The notes beneath the pieces were generated by a model. The model had not been told where the DNA came from. It searched no databases and worked only from the letters and a program-made list of their open reading frames with translations. From Roseivivax halotolerans (lineage in GTDB: Bacteria > Pseudomonadota > Alphaproteobacteria > Rhodobacterales > Rhodobacteraceae), in the NCBI RefSeq assembly GCF_900115815.1, contig NZ_FOXV01000003.1, positions 1 through 64,000 of the forward strand: a stretch of 64,000 bases of DNA, written 5' to 3'. Positions 1 through 7,661 of this stretch are shown piece by piece; position 1 is the stretch's first letter; each line of letters begins with the position of its first letter. A program made the translations under genes and the position numbers.

Positions 1-652
1 CGGCGGAGCCGGTCGGTCCAGGCGAAGGACGTGAACTGGCTGCCCTGATCCGTGTTCATGATCTCGGGCGGGCCGAACTTGTGGATGGCCTCGCTCAGCG
101 CTTCGCACCGTTGCCCGGCAGGCGATTTGCTACGCAAATCTGCCGAGAGGGGCAGAAGTCGGCCTCCAGGGTGTTCGAGATCCGCCAGGATAGAACCTTG
201 CGCGTGTGCCAGTCCATGATCGCTATGAGGTATAGGAACCCGCGGCGCATGGGCAGGTAGGTGATGTCCGAGCACCAGACCTGGTTCGGACGATCCACGC
301 GCAGACCTCTCAGCAGGTAGGGATAGGTCTTGTGCCCCTTCGCTGGCCTGCTGGTGTTTGGCTTCTGGTAGATCGGCATGAGCCCCATCAGCCGCATCAA
401 CCGACGTGTCCGCTTTTCGTTCACGAGGTTGCCGTCGTTGCGAAGGTGCCGGGTCATTTGCCGGACACCGAAGAAGGGCGTCTCCAGGAACTGTTCGTCG
501 ATCTGCCGCATCAGGCCGAGGTTCTGTTCGGTCTCTCCCTTCGGCTCGTAGTAATAGGACGAGCGCGCGATCGACAGCAGCTTGCACTGCTGACCGATGG
601 ACAGCTGAGGATGGTCAGGCTCGATCATGCCGCGCCTCACTTCCCGCCCCAA
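1..652 (-). pseudogene. IS3-family transposase OrfB, frameshifted by a palindromic insertion, 3' end outside window
   Basis: OrfB carries the integrase-type DDE catalytic core. The first catalytic Asp is seen in VWCSDITYLPM. The frame then runs into foreign codons after EADFC and stops at 95-97. The proper continuation resumes in another frame from about position 103 down to 1, reading EALSEAIHKFGPPEIM and then NTDQGSQFTSF, which holds the second catalytic Asp. The break is an extra segment of about 44-47 bp (roughly 107-150) with a 17-nt perfect palindrome at 124-140. The third catalytic residue (Glu) lies beyond the window edge. The copy should be unable to transpose on its own. Confidence 0.85.
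107..150. repeat. Short palindromic element inserted in the IS3 orfB
   Basis: Positions 124-140 form a perfect 7-3-7 palindrome (gatttgc-tac-gcaaatc). It is extended on both sides by ggcag/ctgcc-type complementarity with a small bulge, giving a hairpin of about 30 nt. It sits exactly where the OrfB protein similarity is interrupted, so it is an insertion and not part of the IS. It looks like a REP- or mini-MITE-type element. The boundaries are estimated from where the OrfB frame breaks and resumes. Confidence 0.7.
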
Positions 653-930
653 GGCTTCAGCTTTCGTTCCAAAAAAGAGTTGGCCACCGCCAGCTCCCCG
701 ATCTTGGCGTGGAGCTCCTTCACCTGCTCCTCGTCCATCTCGGGTTTCTTACGGCTCCCGCGCTCGAACACGCCGGACGCGCCTTCGAGCAGGGCTCGCT
801 TCCATTGATGGATCATCGTCGGATGCACCCCGAAGCGGCTCGCCAGCTCGGCCGCCGTCTCTTCACCCTTCAGGGCTTCCAGCGCGACCTTCGCCTTGAA
901 CTCAGGCGCGTGCTGCTTGCGTTTCGACAT
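637..930 (-). CDS. IS3-family transposase OrfA (helix-turn-helix subunit)
   Basis: A 97-residue protein beginning MSKRKQHAPEFKAKVALEAL, a typical IS3 OrfA start with a helix-turn-helix (roughly residues 20-45, AAELASRFGVHPTMIHQW) and a leucine-zipper-like tail. In this family OrfA binds the IS ends, and a programmed -1 frameshift near its 3' end joins it to OrfB to make the active OrfAB transposase. The stop overlaps the start of the orfB frame by 16 bases, as expected. OrfA itself looks intact. It is probably without function because orfB is broken. Confidence 0.88.
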   Translation of the reverse strand: MSKRKQHAPEFKAKVALEALKGEETAAELASRFGVHPTMIHQWKRALLEGASGVFERGSRKKPEMDEEQVKELHAKIGELAVANSFLERKLKPWGGK

Positions 931-1011
931 CTCTGATCTCCTTCTCGTCGAAGATCAGCAGACTGCAAATCGTAGCTTATGTCAGTGTCCGAATTTCGGG
1001 GGATAGCTCAA

Positions 1012-1080
1012 GTTGAGGAGTTGGAGTATTTCGAAACCGAAACACAGGCGCTCGCATGGCTTAATGCAGGGGTTAGTTAG
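1012..1080 (+). pseudogene. C-terminal remnant of a STAS/SEC14-like protein, cut by the IS
   Basis: Directly outside the IS terminus a frame encodes VEELEYFETETQALAWLNAG followed by two more residues and a stop at 1078-1080. The pattern with an F-E-T...E/Q-ALAWL ending resembles the C-terminus of small STAS/SEC14 (SpoIIAA-like) proteins, where a final helix carries A..WL. No start or upstream part is present in the window; it would lie on the far side of the IS. The identification rests on only 22 residues and is tentative. Confidence 0.4.
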
Positions 1081-1735
1081 ACTTCCTCAGAAACCTTAAG
1101 CTACCACATGATCGTCGCGAAACTCATTCAAACCAACATTTTGGCGTCAAACGGTCAATTGGCGCAAAGCACCTCGTATATAATGCGAACGACGGTGCCC
1201 GAGCGTCCATCGCTTTAGGTTTGCTCCTTGAACCCGCTTGGATGTCCGCTCTGATGATGCGCTTAGGGTTGTTGTGCACCTGCCGCGTAAGCCCGCAATC
1301 TGCCCTCTCTCACCGATAGCGGTTGGCAGATGTCAGCTACAAGCTGAGCGGCTGCTTATGGTGTTGCCGGTGCGGCATGCGAGTTCCCGGGAAACTATCG
1401 ACGCTATCAAGTTCCGACTTCCAAGGAAGAGAGGACACACCCTTGCAGGGCCATCGCTGAATATTCTCTGAGCGTCCTATCCGACGGTTTTGGCTTCAAA
1501 AGAGTGTGGTCCACATCCTTATTGTTCTCATTCCATTTATTGGGCCCTTGGGTACGCCTCCCGGGCCTACCAGCTTTCATGGGCGTTCTGGGCTGGATCG
1601 GCCCATTTTCTGCGCGGATCAGTCTCGCCGCCCCAAGTTTCCGAGCGAAACATCTCGCCTGCCCTGATGCCACCGCGAGAGCCGGATCGCCGGCCAGCGG
1701 CCTCACTGTTCGGTTCGAACGTGACGACGGGCGTG
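1081..1735. other. Gene-poor stretch, 655 bp
   Basis: No convincing gene was found. The first 150 bases are noticeably more A/T-rich than the surrounding DNA. An open frame of 77 codons at 1238-1471 (+) has no recognisable domain and no clear ribosome binding site. The stretch lies between an IS-disrupted gene and the 3' end of the phosphate transporter gene and looks like decayed accessory DNA. Confidence 0.5.
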
Positions 1736-3217
1736 TCAGATCGACACGAAGGACAGGGCCAGGAAGCAAATCGCGGACAGCCCGGCAGCTGCAGGGACGG
1801 TGATGACCCAGGCTGCGGCAATCGTCAGAAAATGCGAGCGCCGCACCAGCTTGCGACGCCGACGCTCCTCGCTGGGAACGCGTCGTGCCGCCGGACGCGT
1901 GTCTTGGATCATGCGGGCGCGGCGCTCGGCATGCCATTCGCGGAAGAACCCGACACCGAAGACCCCGCCGACCGCGATATGCGTCGAGCTGACGGGAAGG
2001 CCGAGCCATGAGGCCGCGATCACCGTGACGGCCGCCGACAGCGCCACGCAATAGGCGCGCATCGGGTTCAGCTTGGTGATCTGGTTGCCGACCATCTGGA
2101 TCAGCTTCGGACCGAACAGCATCAGTCCGAACGAGATGCCGATTGCGCCGATCAGCATGACCCAGACGGGAATCGCAACCTCGGCGGCCGCTCCACCCGT
2201 CTCCTGCGCGTAGACGATAGCAGCGAGCGGGCCGACCGCATTCGCGACGTCGTTTGCGCCATGCGCGAAAGACAGAAGAGCGGCCGATATGATCAACGGC
2301 ATCCGGAACAGCACCTTGAGAGAGCGGTTCCGGTTCTCGAGCCCATTCGACTGGTGGCGGATCAGGGGCACGGACGCGCTGGCGCAGAGCGTGCCGATGG
2401 CGGCTCCGATCATCAGGGCCGTCGGCATGTCGATCGACATGACGTGCTTCAAGCCCTTCAGCGCAAGATAGCTGGCGAACGCCGCCGCCATCAGTCCGAT
2501 CAGGACCGGCACCCAGATGCGGGCCGCGGCGATCTTGTCCTCGACATAGATCACCTTCCACTTGATGAAGGCGAGCATGGCTGCCGCGATGATGCCGCCG
2601 AGCGCAGGCGAGATGACCCAGCTGGCCGCGATCGCGCTCATCGTGGTCCAACTGACCGCGCCGAGCCCGGCTGCCGCGATACCCGCTCCCATGACGCCGC
2701 CGACGACCGAATGGGTGGTCGAGACCGGTGCGCCGATGAAGGTCGCAAGGTTCACCCAGAGCGCGGCTGAGAGCAGCGCTGCCATCATAGCGGTGACGAA
2801 CACCCGGCTGTCGGCGAGGCTTTCAGGCGCGACGATCCCCTTGGAAATCGTGTCCACGACGTCACCGCCCGCCAGCAGCGCACCCGCGCTCTCGCAAATG
2901 GCCGCAATCGCGATGGCGCCAGCCATGGACAGCGCCCGCGCCCCGACCGCCGGACCCATGTTGTTGGCAACGTCATTCGCGCCGATATTGAGCGCCATGT
3001 AGGCGCCGAACGCTGCCGCTACCACGACGAAGATCGCGCCCGGCGTCTGCCCGACGATCAGGCCGGCGGCGATCGCGGCGACACCGACGAACAGCAGCGA
3101 CAACCCCGCTCCGATAAGCGGCCGCGACGCATACATGGTCGCGGCCTCGAGCCGCGACAGACGGTTGAGGTCGCGGTCGAGGGTTTGCCAGCTATAGGAG
3201 CCGTCCTGCTCGCTCAT
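1736..3217 (-). CDS. pit: Inorganic phosphate transporter, PiT family
   Basis: A 493-residue polytopic membrane protein that should move inorganic phosphate (often as a metal-phosphate complex) across the inner membrane with H+ or Na+. The two inverted PiT signature repeats are both present, GANDVANNMGP at about 79-89 and GANDVANAVGP at about 320-330. The paired APVSTTHS (about 164-170) and LPVSSTHI motifs follow them. Around ten hydrophobic segments are visible, with a hydrophilic loop (KWKVIYVEDK, about 219-228) between the halves and a basic region near residues 415-445. The start at 3217 gives a soluble N-terminal tail of about 30 residues. The downstream nudix gene is on the same strand but after a gap, and no pho-box was identified. 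Confidence 0.93.
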   Translation of the reverse strand: MSEQDGSYSWQTLDRDLNRLSRLEAATMYASRPLIGAGLSLLFVGVAAIAAGLIVGQTPGAIFVVVAAAFGAYMALNIGANDVANNMGPAVGARALSMAGAIAIAAICESAGALLAGGDVVDTISKGIVAPESLADSRVFVTAMMAALLSAALWVNLATFIGAPVSTTHSVVGGVMGAGIAAAGLGAVSWTTMSAIAASWVISPALGGIIAAAMLAFIKWKVIYVEDKIAAARIWVPVLIGLMAAAFASYLALKGLKHVMSIDMPTALMIGAAIGTLCASASVPLIRHQSNGLENRNRSLKVLFRMPLIISAALLSFAHGANDVANAVGPLAAIVYAQETGGAAAEVAIPVWVMLIGAIGISFGLMLFGPKLIQMVGNQITKLNPMRAYCVALSAAVTVIAASWLGLPVSSTHIAVGGVFGVGFFREWHAERRARMIQDTRPAARRVPSEERRRRKLVRRSHFLTIAAAWVITVPAAAGLSAICFLALSFVSI

Positions 3218-3244
3218 GTGTTTTCTCTCTCAGGGGGGCAAGGC

Positions 3245-3721
3245 TTATCGCGAAGGACCAGACAGCAGGGCTTCGGCATCGGACAGGAGCCTTTTCAGCT
3301 CCGGTTCCTCGACCGCGTCCGCAGCATCGCGCGGCGTCATCCAGCGGCGCTCGCGTTTTCCGGCTTCCGGATACACGTCGTAGAGCAACTCGGTTTCGAT
3401 CGAATAGACGTCGACATTGGTCGGAACCGGGATACCGCCCCGAAGGCGCTTGTCGTAGCGATATTGTCCGATCCAGCCCGGTTTTCCGCCGCGCGGCTTC
3501 ACGCCAGCCTCTTCCCATGCTTCCTCCAGCGCGACGCCTCCCGCATCAAAGCCGGTCTTGGGCCAGCCCTTGGGCAGGATCCAGCGGCGCGTCTCGAGAG
3601 AGGTCACGAGCAGGATTTCAAGCTTGTCCCGGTCCCGCCGAAAGCACAGCGCAGCGACCTGATACCGCGACGGGCGCCTCAGGATCGGCTGGATGAACTG
3701 GGACCATATCGTGTTGAACAT
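3245..3721 (-). CDS. NUDIX hydrolase
   Basis: A 158-residue single-domain NUDIX protein, expected to hydrolyse a nucleoside diphosphate linked to another group; the substrate cannot be told from sequence. The NUDIX box is visible as WILPKGWPKTGFD followed by ALEEAWEEAGV. The canonical Arg of the RE.xEE.G core is replaced by Glu, while the metal-binding EE pair is kept. This EAWEEAG variant is common among small alphaproteobacterial NUDIX proteins related to diphosphoinositol-phosphate hydrolases. The start at 3721 (MFNTIW) is chosen because GAGGA lies 6 nt upstream; an in-frame ATG two codons earlier and a longer open frame lack such a site. Confidence 0.85.
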   Translation of the reverse strand: MFNTIWSQFIQPILRRPSRYQVAALCFRRDRDKLEILLVTSLETRRWILPKGWPKTGFDAGGVALEEAWEEAGVKPRGGKPGWIGQYRYDKRLRGGIPVPTNVDVYSIETELLYDVYPEAGKRERRWMTPRDAADAVEEPELKRLLSDAEALLSGPSR

Positions 3722-4054
3722 CGGCATTCCTCGGATTCGATCAGCCGGTATCATCTGTGGCGTTCGGAATTCAACTTGGTGCGGCGACCTTGCGGTCCGG
3801 CGCATGATCACGGCCGGCAGGCCGTCTTGCACGCTCCGAGCGCGATGACGCGCGGAAACTGCGCGCGCCTGCCGAAAGGCGCAAGGCGCGGCTCGACCGT
3901 CGAACTGGTGTCCTGCCCCTGCGGCGCGCCGGAACGCCGCCGAAGCCGGGACTTGCCGACAGGCCGAGCGGGCCAACCACCGAGCACTTGGGGAAAGCAG
4001 CCGCCGCCAAATAGGGCGAGCACGTCAGGCCGACCCGGCCGGCGGCCCTGCCCG
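3722..4054. other. Intergenic stretch, 333 bp
   Basis: Lies between the nudix start and the TRAP permease stop. Open frames here do not resemble known proteins. The sequence is strongly G/C-rich with several short inverted repeats. It may hold the nudix promoter and the 3' end of the TRAP transcript. No clear terminator with a T-run was seen. Confidence 0.4.
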
Positions 4055-5374
4055 TCAGCGCCCGGTGATCCCCGGGAAGGCGATGAGGACGGCAAGCGCG
4101 AGGATCTGCAACGCGATGAAGGGCAGCAGCGACCGGAAGATCTCACCGAGGCTGATATCTGGCGGGGCCACGGATTTCAGGTAGAACGCGGCCGGACCGA
4201 AGGGCGGCGAGAGGAAGCTCACCTGCATGTTCATGCAGAACAGCACCCCGAACCACACAGGGTCATATCCAAGATCTGTGATGATCGGCACGAAGACCGG
4301 CATCGCCAGCAGCGCGATGCCCACCCAGTCTAGGAACATGCCCAGAAGGAACAAGATCCCCATCATGAACAAGAGCACGACCAGCCGGTTGTCCGAGATA
4401 TTGGCAACCAGCGATTGGATGAATTCAAGCCCGCCCATCAGGTTGAAGACACCCACGAGCGCCGAGGCGCCGATCCCGATCCAGACGATCATGCCGACGG
4501 TCTGAAGCGTCTGCAGCGCCGCGCCTTTCATGAGCGCAAGCGTGAATTCCCCGCGCAGCATGGTCGAGATTATGACGCCCAGAACGCCAACCGCGGAGGC
4601 TTCGGTCACGCTGGCGATCCCGCCGTAGATCGAGCCCAGAACGCCGATCACCACGAGAATAGGCAGGATCAGGCCCCGCAGAAGCTTGAGCTTTTCCGAA
4701 AGCGGCGTCTCGTCGTCAGGTGGCATTGCGGGAGCGATGGCTGGGTTCATGTAGGCGCGGATCAGTACGTAGGTGACGTAAAACCCGGCCAGCATCAGCC
4801 CCGGCAGGAAGGATGCGGTGAAGAGATCCCCGATGGAGACGTTCGCGGTCAGCCCGTAGATGATAAGGACGATAGACGGCGGGACCATCGTGCCGAGCGC
4901 CCCGCCCGCGCATACGACGCCGATGGCAAGACCTCGGTCGTAGCCGAGGCGCAGCATCTGCGGCAGCGCGATGAGGCCCAGGAGAACGATCTCGCCGCCG
5001 ATGATGCCGGACATCGCCGCGAGGATCACCGCGACGATGATCGTCTGGATGGCGACGCCGCCGCGCAGCCGTCCGCCCACGAGCTTCATCGCGTCGAAAA
5101 GATCGCGCGCGATGCCGGAGCGGTCGAGGATGGCGGCCATCAGGACGAACATCGGCACGGACACGAAGACGAAGCTCGTGACGAAGGAATAGACCCGGCT
5201 CGTGATAAGCGGCACCGCCATCGGTCCGAACCATCCCAGAGCGAAGATCAGCGCGACGAGCAGCGTCACGAAGGCCAGCGGAATGCCGGTGACGAGCAGC
5301 AGCAGGAGCATGCCGAACATCATGTAGGTGGCGGTCTCGACGCCGAGCCCCTGAAGCGATCCGAAAAGTTCCAT
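4055..5374 (-). CDS. dctM: TRAP transporter large permease subunit (DctM family)
   Basis: A 439-residue protein with about 12 hydrophobic segments, the DctM size and topology. It forms the Na+-driven channel of a tripartite ATP-independent periplasmic transporter. Typical family features are visible: the MMFGMLLLLLVTGIPLAF start, FVFVSVPMFVLMAAI, GALGTMVPPSIVLIIYG and FLSPPFGPAAFYLK. The start at 5374 is preceded by only 2 nt after the dctQ stop, so the two are translationally linked; a longer open frame upstream is only dctQ in another frame. The context with gntK and a LacI-family regulator makes gluconate or a related sugar acid the likely substrate. Confidence 0.92.
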   Translation of the reverse strand: MELFGSLQGLGVETATYMMFGMLLLLLVTGIPLAFVTLLVALIFALGWFGPMAVPLITSRVYSFVTSFVFVSVPMFVLMAAILDRSGIARDLFDAMKLVGGRLRGGVAIQTIIVAVILAAMSGIIGGEIVLLGLIALPQMLRLGYDRGLAIGVVCAGGALGTMVPPSIVLIIYGLTANVSIGDLFTASFLPGLMLAGFYVTYVLIRAYMNPAIAPAMPPDDETPLSEKLKLLRGLILPILVVIGVLGSIYGGIASVTEASAVGVLGVIISTMLRGEFTLALMKGAALQTLQTVGMIVWIGIGASALVGVFNLMGGLEFIQSLVANISDNRLVVLLFMMGILFLLGMFLDWVGIALLAMPVFVPIITDLGYDPVWFGVLFCMNMQVSFLSPPFGPAAFYLKSVAPPDISLGEIFRSLLPFIALQILALAVLIAFPGITGR

Positions 5375-5376
5375 CG

Positions 5377-5949
5377 TTACCGTTTCCCGCGTGCGTAATT
5401 CACGGTGAGCACAAGGAACTGCACCGCCATGACGGTCAGGACCGCCAGAAGGAAGACTTTCATGAGGCCGGGATAGACCGGATCCCAGGCGCTGCCCGAG
5501 CGTTCCAGCCGGAATTCGCCCGACGGCGTGAAGGCGGCACGGCCGACCATGATCCAGGCGGCATAGGTGAACATCGCCGACGAGAGCGCGCAAACTGCCG
5601 AGATGATCACGTCGAAGACGCGCCGCACCTTTGGCGACACCGCATCATAGATCAATACGACGCGGATATGGCTGTTGCGCGCCACGCAATAGAGCCCGCC
5701 ATAGACGAAGGCGATGCCGGACAGGAAGATCGTGGTCTCGTGCGCCCAGGTGGTGGGATTGTTGAAGAAGTAGCGCAGGACCACTTCCTGGATGAGGATC
5801 AGCATCGCCAAGACGATACCGATGGCGAAGACGATCCCGCCTCGGGAGATGAGCCGCCCGAGCAGTCCGGCCTCGGGGATCGGCCCGCCCTCGTCTCTTG
5901 GCGGCTCTTCGCTGCTGCCGTGCTGGATATCGTCCCGTGCCGTGGTCAT
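5377..5949 (-). CDS. dctQ: TRAP transporter small permease subunit (DctQ family)
   Basis: A 190-residue protein with four hydrophobic segments and the DctQ hallmark region around VLRYFFNNPTTWAHETTIFL, where the W-A-E arrangement is conserved. It joins the large permease to the binding-protein cycle. An N-terminal hydrophilic region of about 30 residues precedes the first membrane helix. It lies between dctP (68 nt upstream) and dctM (2 nt downstream) in one operon. Confidence 0.9.
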   Translation of the reverse strand: MTTARDDIQHGSSEEPPRDEGGPIPEAGLLGRLISRGGIVFAIGIVLAMLILIQEVVLRYFFNNPTTWAHETTIFLSGIAFVYGGLYCVARNSHIRVVLIYDAVSPKVRRVFDVIISAVCALSSAMFTYAAWIMVGRAAFTPSGEFRLERSGSAWDPVYPGLMKVFLLAVLTVMAVQFLVLTVNYARGKR

Positions 5950-6017
5950 CGGCTGCCCTCCTCAAGACCGGGGCCGGCCTCGTGACAAGGCCGGCCCCAC
6001 TTACCTTCGAGAGACCC

Positions 6018-7022
6018 TTACATCAGGCCCTGCTCGCTCAGATACGCGGTCAGCGCGTCGTAGACCTTCTGTGCGTTGTCCGAACGCTCGGCGACCTTTT
6101 CCCATTCGCCTTGGGCGATCTGGCGGAACTTGGCGCGCTCCTCGTCGGACCAGTCATGCACGGTCACCTCGCCCGAGGCTTTCGCCTCTTCGACGGCCTG
6201 CTGGTCAGCTTCGTTCAGCGTTTCGATCTGCATCTGCGCGAAGTCCTGGACGGACGTTTCGAGCATGGTCTGCTGCTCTTCGCTCAAGCTGTCCCACTTG
6301 GACTTGTTCATCGAGATCTCGACGAGCGGCATGGAGTGGAAACCGGGATAGACCGGGTGCGGGGCGACGTCGTGCATGCCCTGCGCCTGGTTTGTCGAGA
6401 AGACGGTGTAATCCGCCGCGTCGATCACGCCCTTGTCGAGCGAGGTGAAGACCTCGGAGCCGGGCAGGTTCACAGGAGCCGCACCTGCCGCCGCGAAGAC
6501 CTGCTGCACGAGGCCTTCGGGCGCGCGCACCTTGAGGCCCTCCAGATCGTCGACACCTTTAAGCGGCACCTTGGAGACGAACGCCTCGAGGCCCGGCGTG
6601 GTCGCGCCGATGAATTGCAGGCCATAGGGGTTCACGAGCTCGTTCATCAGCTCCTTGCCGCCGCCTTCATACATGAAGTCGAGCATTTCCTGCGGGTCGC
6701 CATAAGCGCCAACGGGGTTCGCGATCAGGCCGAAGGCCGGATCCTTGCCCGCAAAATACGAGGTGTCGGTCACGTGACCGTCGAGAATGCCCGCCGCGAT
6801 GGCGTCCTGTGTCTCGTTATGGGCGACGATGGACTCGACCGGCAGAAGCTCGATCTCGATCGCGCCGTCGCTCATATCGGAGACGCTCTCGGCCCATTGC
6901 TGCTGAAGCTGGAAATTCGGGTTGCCCGCCGGATCGGACGACTGGAAGCGCAGGGTCATGTCCTGCGCGAAGGCCGGGCCAGCAACGCTGGCCATGAGGG
7001 CTGCTATGGTCAGATGTTTCAT
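6018..7022 (-). CDS. dctP: TRAP transporter periplasmic solute-binding protein (DctP family)
   Basis: A 334-residue secreted protein with a clear Sec signal peptide (MKHLTIAALMASVAGPAFAQ, cleavage after AFA). The mature part follows the DctP/TAXI-like extracytoplasmic receptor pattern, with LKVRAPEGLVQQVFAAAGA holding the conserved Arg that normally binds the ligand carboxylate. AGAGGA precedes the ATG by a good spacing. The gene is 38 nt downstream of gntK. The neighbours suggest it binds gluconate or another aldonic acid; binding specificity itself is not readable from the sequence. Confidence 0.9.
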   Translation of the reverse strand: MKHLTIAALMASVAGPAFAQDMTLRFQSSDPAGNPNFQLQQQWAESVSDMSDGAIEIELLPVESIVAHNETQDAIAAGILDGHVTDTSYFAGKDPAFGLIANPVGAYGDPQEMLDFMYEGGGKELMNELVNPYGLQFIGATTPGLEAFVSKVPLKGVDDLEGLKVRAPEGLVQQVFAAAGAAPVNLPGSEVFTSLDKGVIDAADYTVFSTNQAQGMHDVAPHPVYPGFHSMPLVEISMNKSKWDSLSEEQQTMLETSVQDFAQMQIETLNEADQQAVEEAKASGEVTVHDWSDEERAKFRQIAQGEWEKVAERSDNAQKVYDALTAYLSEQGLM

Positions 7023-7060
7023 GATTTGGGTCCTCTTCCCTTGGTGAAATCAATGCCGGG

Positions 7061-7561
7061 TCAGGCTGTGGGCCTGACGCGGCTCGCGAAGGCCTCTGCG
7101 GCATCCACGATGTCGGTGACAGGCCGAACGATATCGATGGTCAGAACGTCCGGCCCGTCCGGCGCTTCGAGAAGCGCGAACTGGCTGTCGATCAGGCTGG
7201 CGGGCATGAAGTGGTCGCTACGCCCGGCCATACGTTCGGCGACGAGAGACCGTGACCCCGACAGGTGCACGATCCGCAGGTCGCTGAGCGCCGATGCCAG
7301 CCGGTCCCGATAGGAGCGCTTCAAGGCGGAACACGCGATGACGGTGTCCTTCCCCGAGCTCAGCGCCGCCTCTGCGATCCGGTCAAGCCAGCTCCAGCGA
7401 TCCTCGTCAGTCAGCGGATCGCCACGGCTCATCCGGGCGACTGCCGAGTCCGAATGGTAGCTGTCGGCCTCGATGAACTGCGTGCCTAGACGGTCGGCCA
7501 GCCTGCTGGCGACGGACGACTTACCCGTTCCGCACACCCCCATGACCAGCACGTGTGTCAC
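7061..7561 (-). CDS. gntK: Gluconokinase
   Basis: A 166-residue P-loop kinase that phosphorylates D-gluconate to 6-phosphogluconate with ATP, feeding the Entner-Doudoroff and pentose phosphate routes. The Walker A motif GVCGTGKS is at residues 8-15. Family-typical segments follow: IEADSYHSD, RGDPLTDEDRWSWLD, ACSALKRSYRD and GRSDHFMPASLIDSQF. The start is a GTG at 7561 with GGGAGGAA upstream. It is the first gene of the gntK-dctP-dctQ-dctM operon and is divergent from a LacI-family regulator across two operator palindromes. Confidence 0.94.
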   Translation of the reverse strand: MTHVLVMGVCGTGKSSVASRLADRLGTQFIEADSYHSDSAVARMSRGDPLTDEDRWSWLDRIAEAALSSGKDTVIACSALKRSYRDRLASALSDLRIVHLSGSRSLVAERMAGRSDHFMPASLIDSQFALLEAPDGPDVLTIDIVRPVTDIVDAAEAFASRVRPTA

Positions 7562-7594
7562 GCAAATTCCTCCCGAAATGCAGCTTTCCGCCGA

Positions 7595-7629
7595 ATGACA
7601 GCGCTATCATTAGTTGACAGCGCTGTCAT
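7595..7629. promoter_or_regulatory. Two tandem LacI/GntR-type operators between gntK and its regulator
   Basis: Two 16-bp palindromes lie 19 bp apart centre to centre. ATGACAGCGCTATCAT is at 7595-7610 with one imperfect position, and TTGACAGCGCTGTCAT is at 7614-7629. A central CG-type dyad flanked by GACAG/CTGTC is a LacI-family operator design. Both sit in the 100-bp divergent region. The second also contains a TTGACA that could be the -35 element of the regulator's own promoter, with AGGATA 16 nt later, implying autorepression. Confidence 0.8.
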
Positions 7630-7661
7630 TGGTCAAGGATAGACTCAGCAAGGAGCAAAGA

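Larger units (their letters stand above)
1..1010 (-). mobile_element. IS3-family insertion sequence, partial, degenerate
   Basis: An orfA/orfB pair on the minus strand with IS3-family transposase content. The element's left terminus is probably at about 1010: read on the minus strand it begins TGAGCTATCCCCCGAAATTC, the TGA... start typical of IS3-family ends. The other end lies beyond position 1. orfB is interrupted by a short palindromic insertion, so this copy should not make a full transposase. The DNA just outside the terminus encodes the tail of an unrelated protein, which suggests insertion into a gene. The exact terminus and target duplication cannot be set without the other end. Confidence 0.85.

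Noticed and set aside
1238-1471. A 77-codon frame in the gene-poor stretch
   Set aside because: No similarity, no ribosome binding site, composition unlike the neighbours; kept only as part of the intergenic note.
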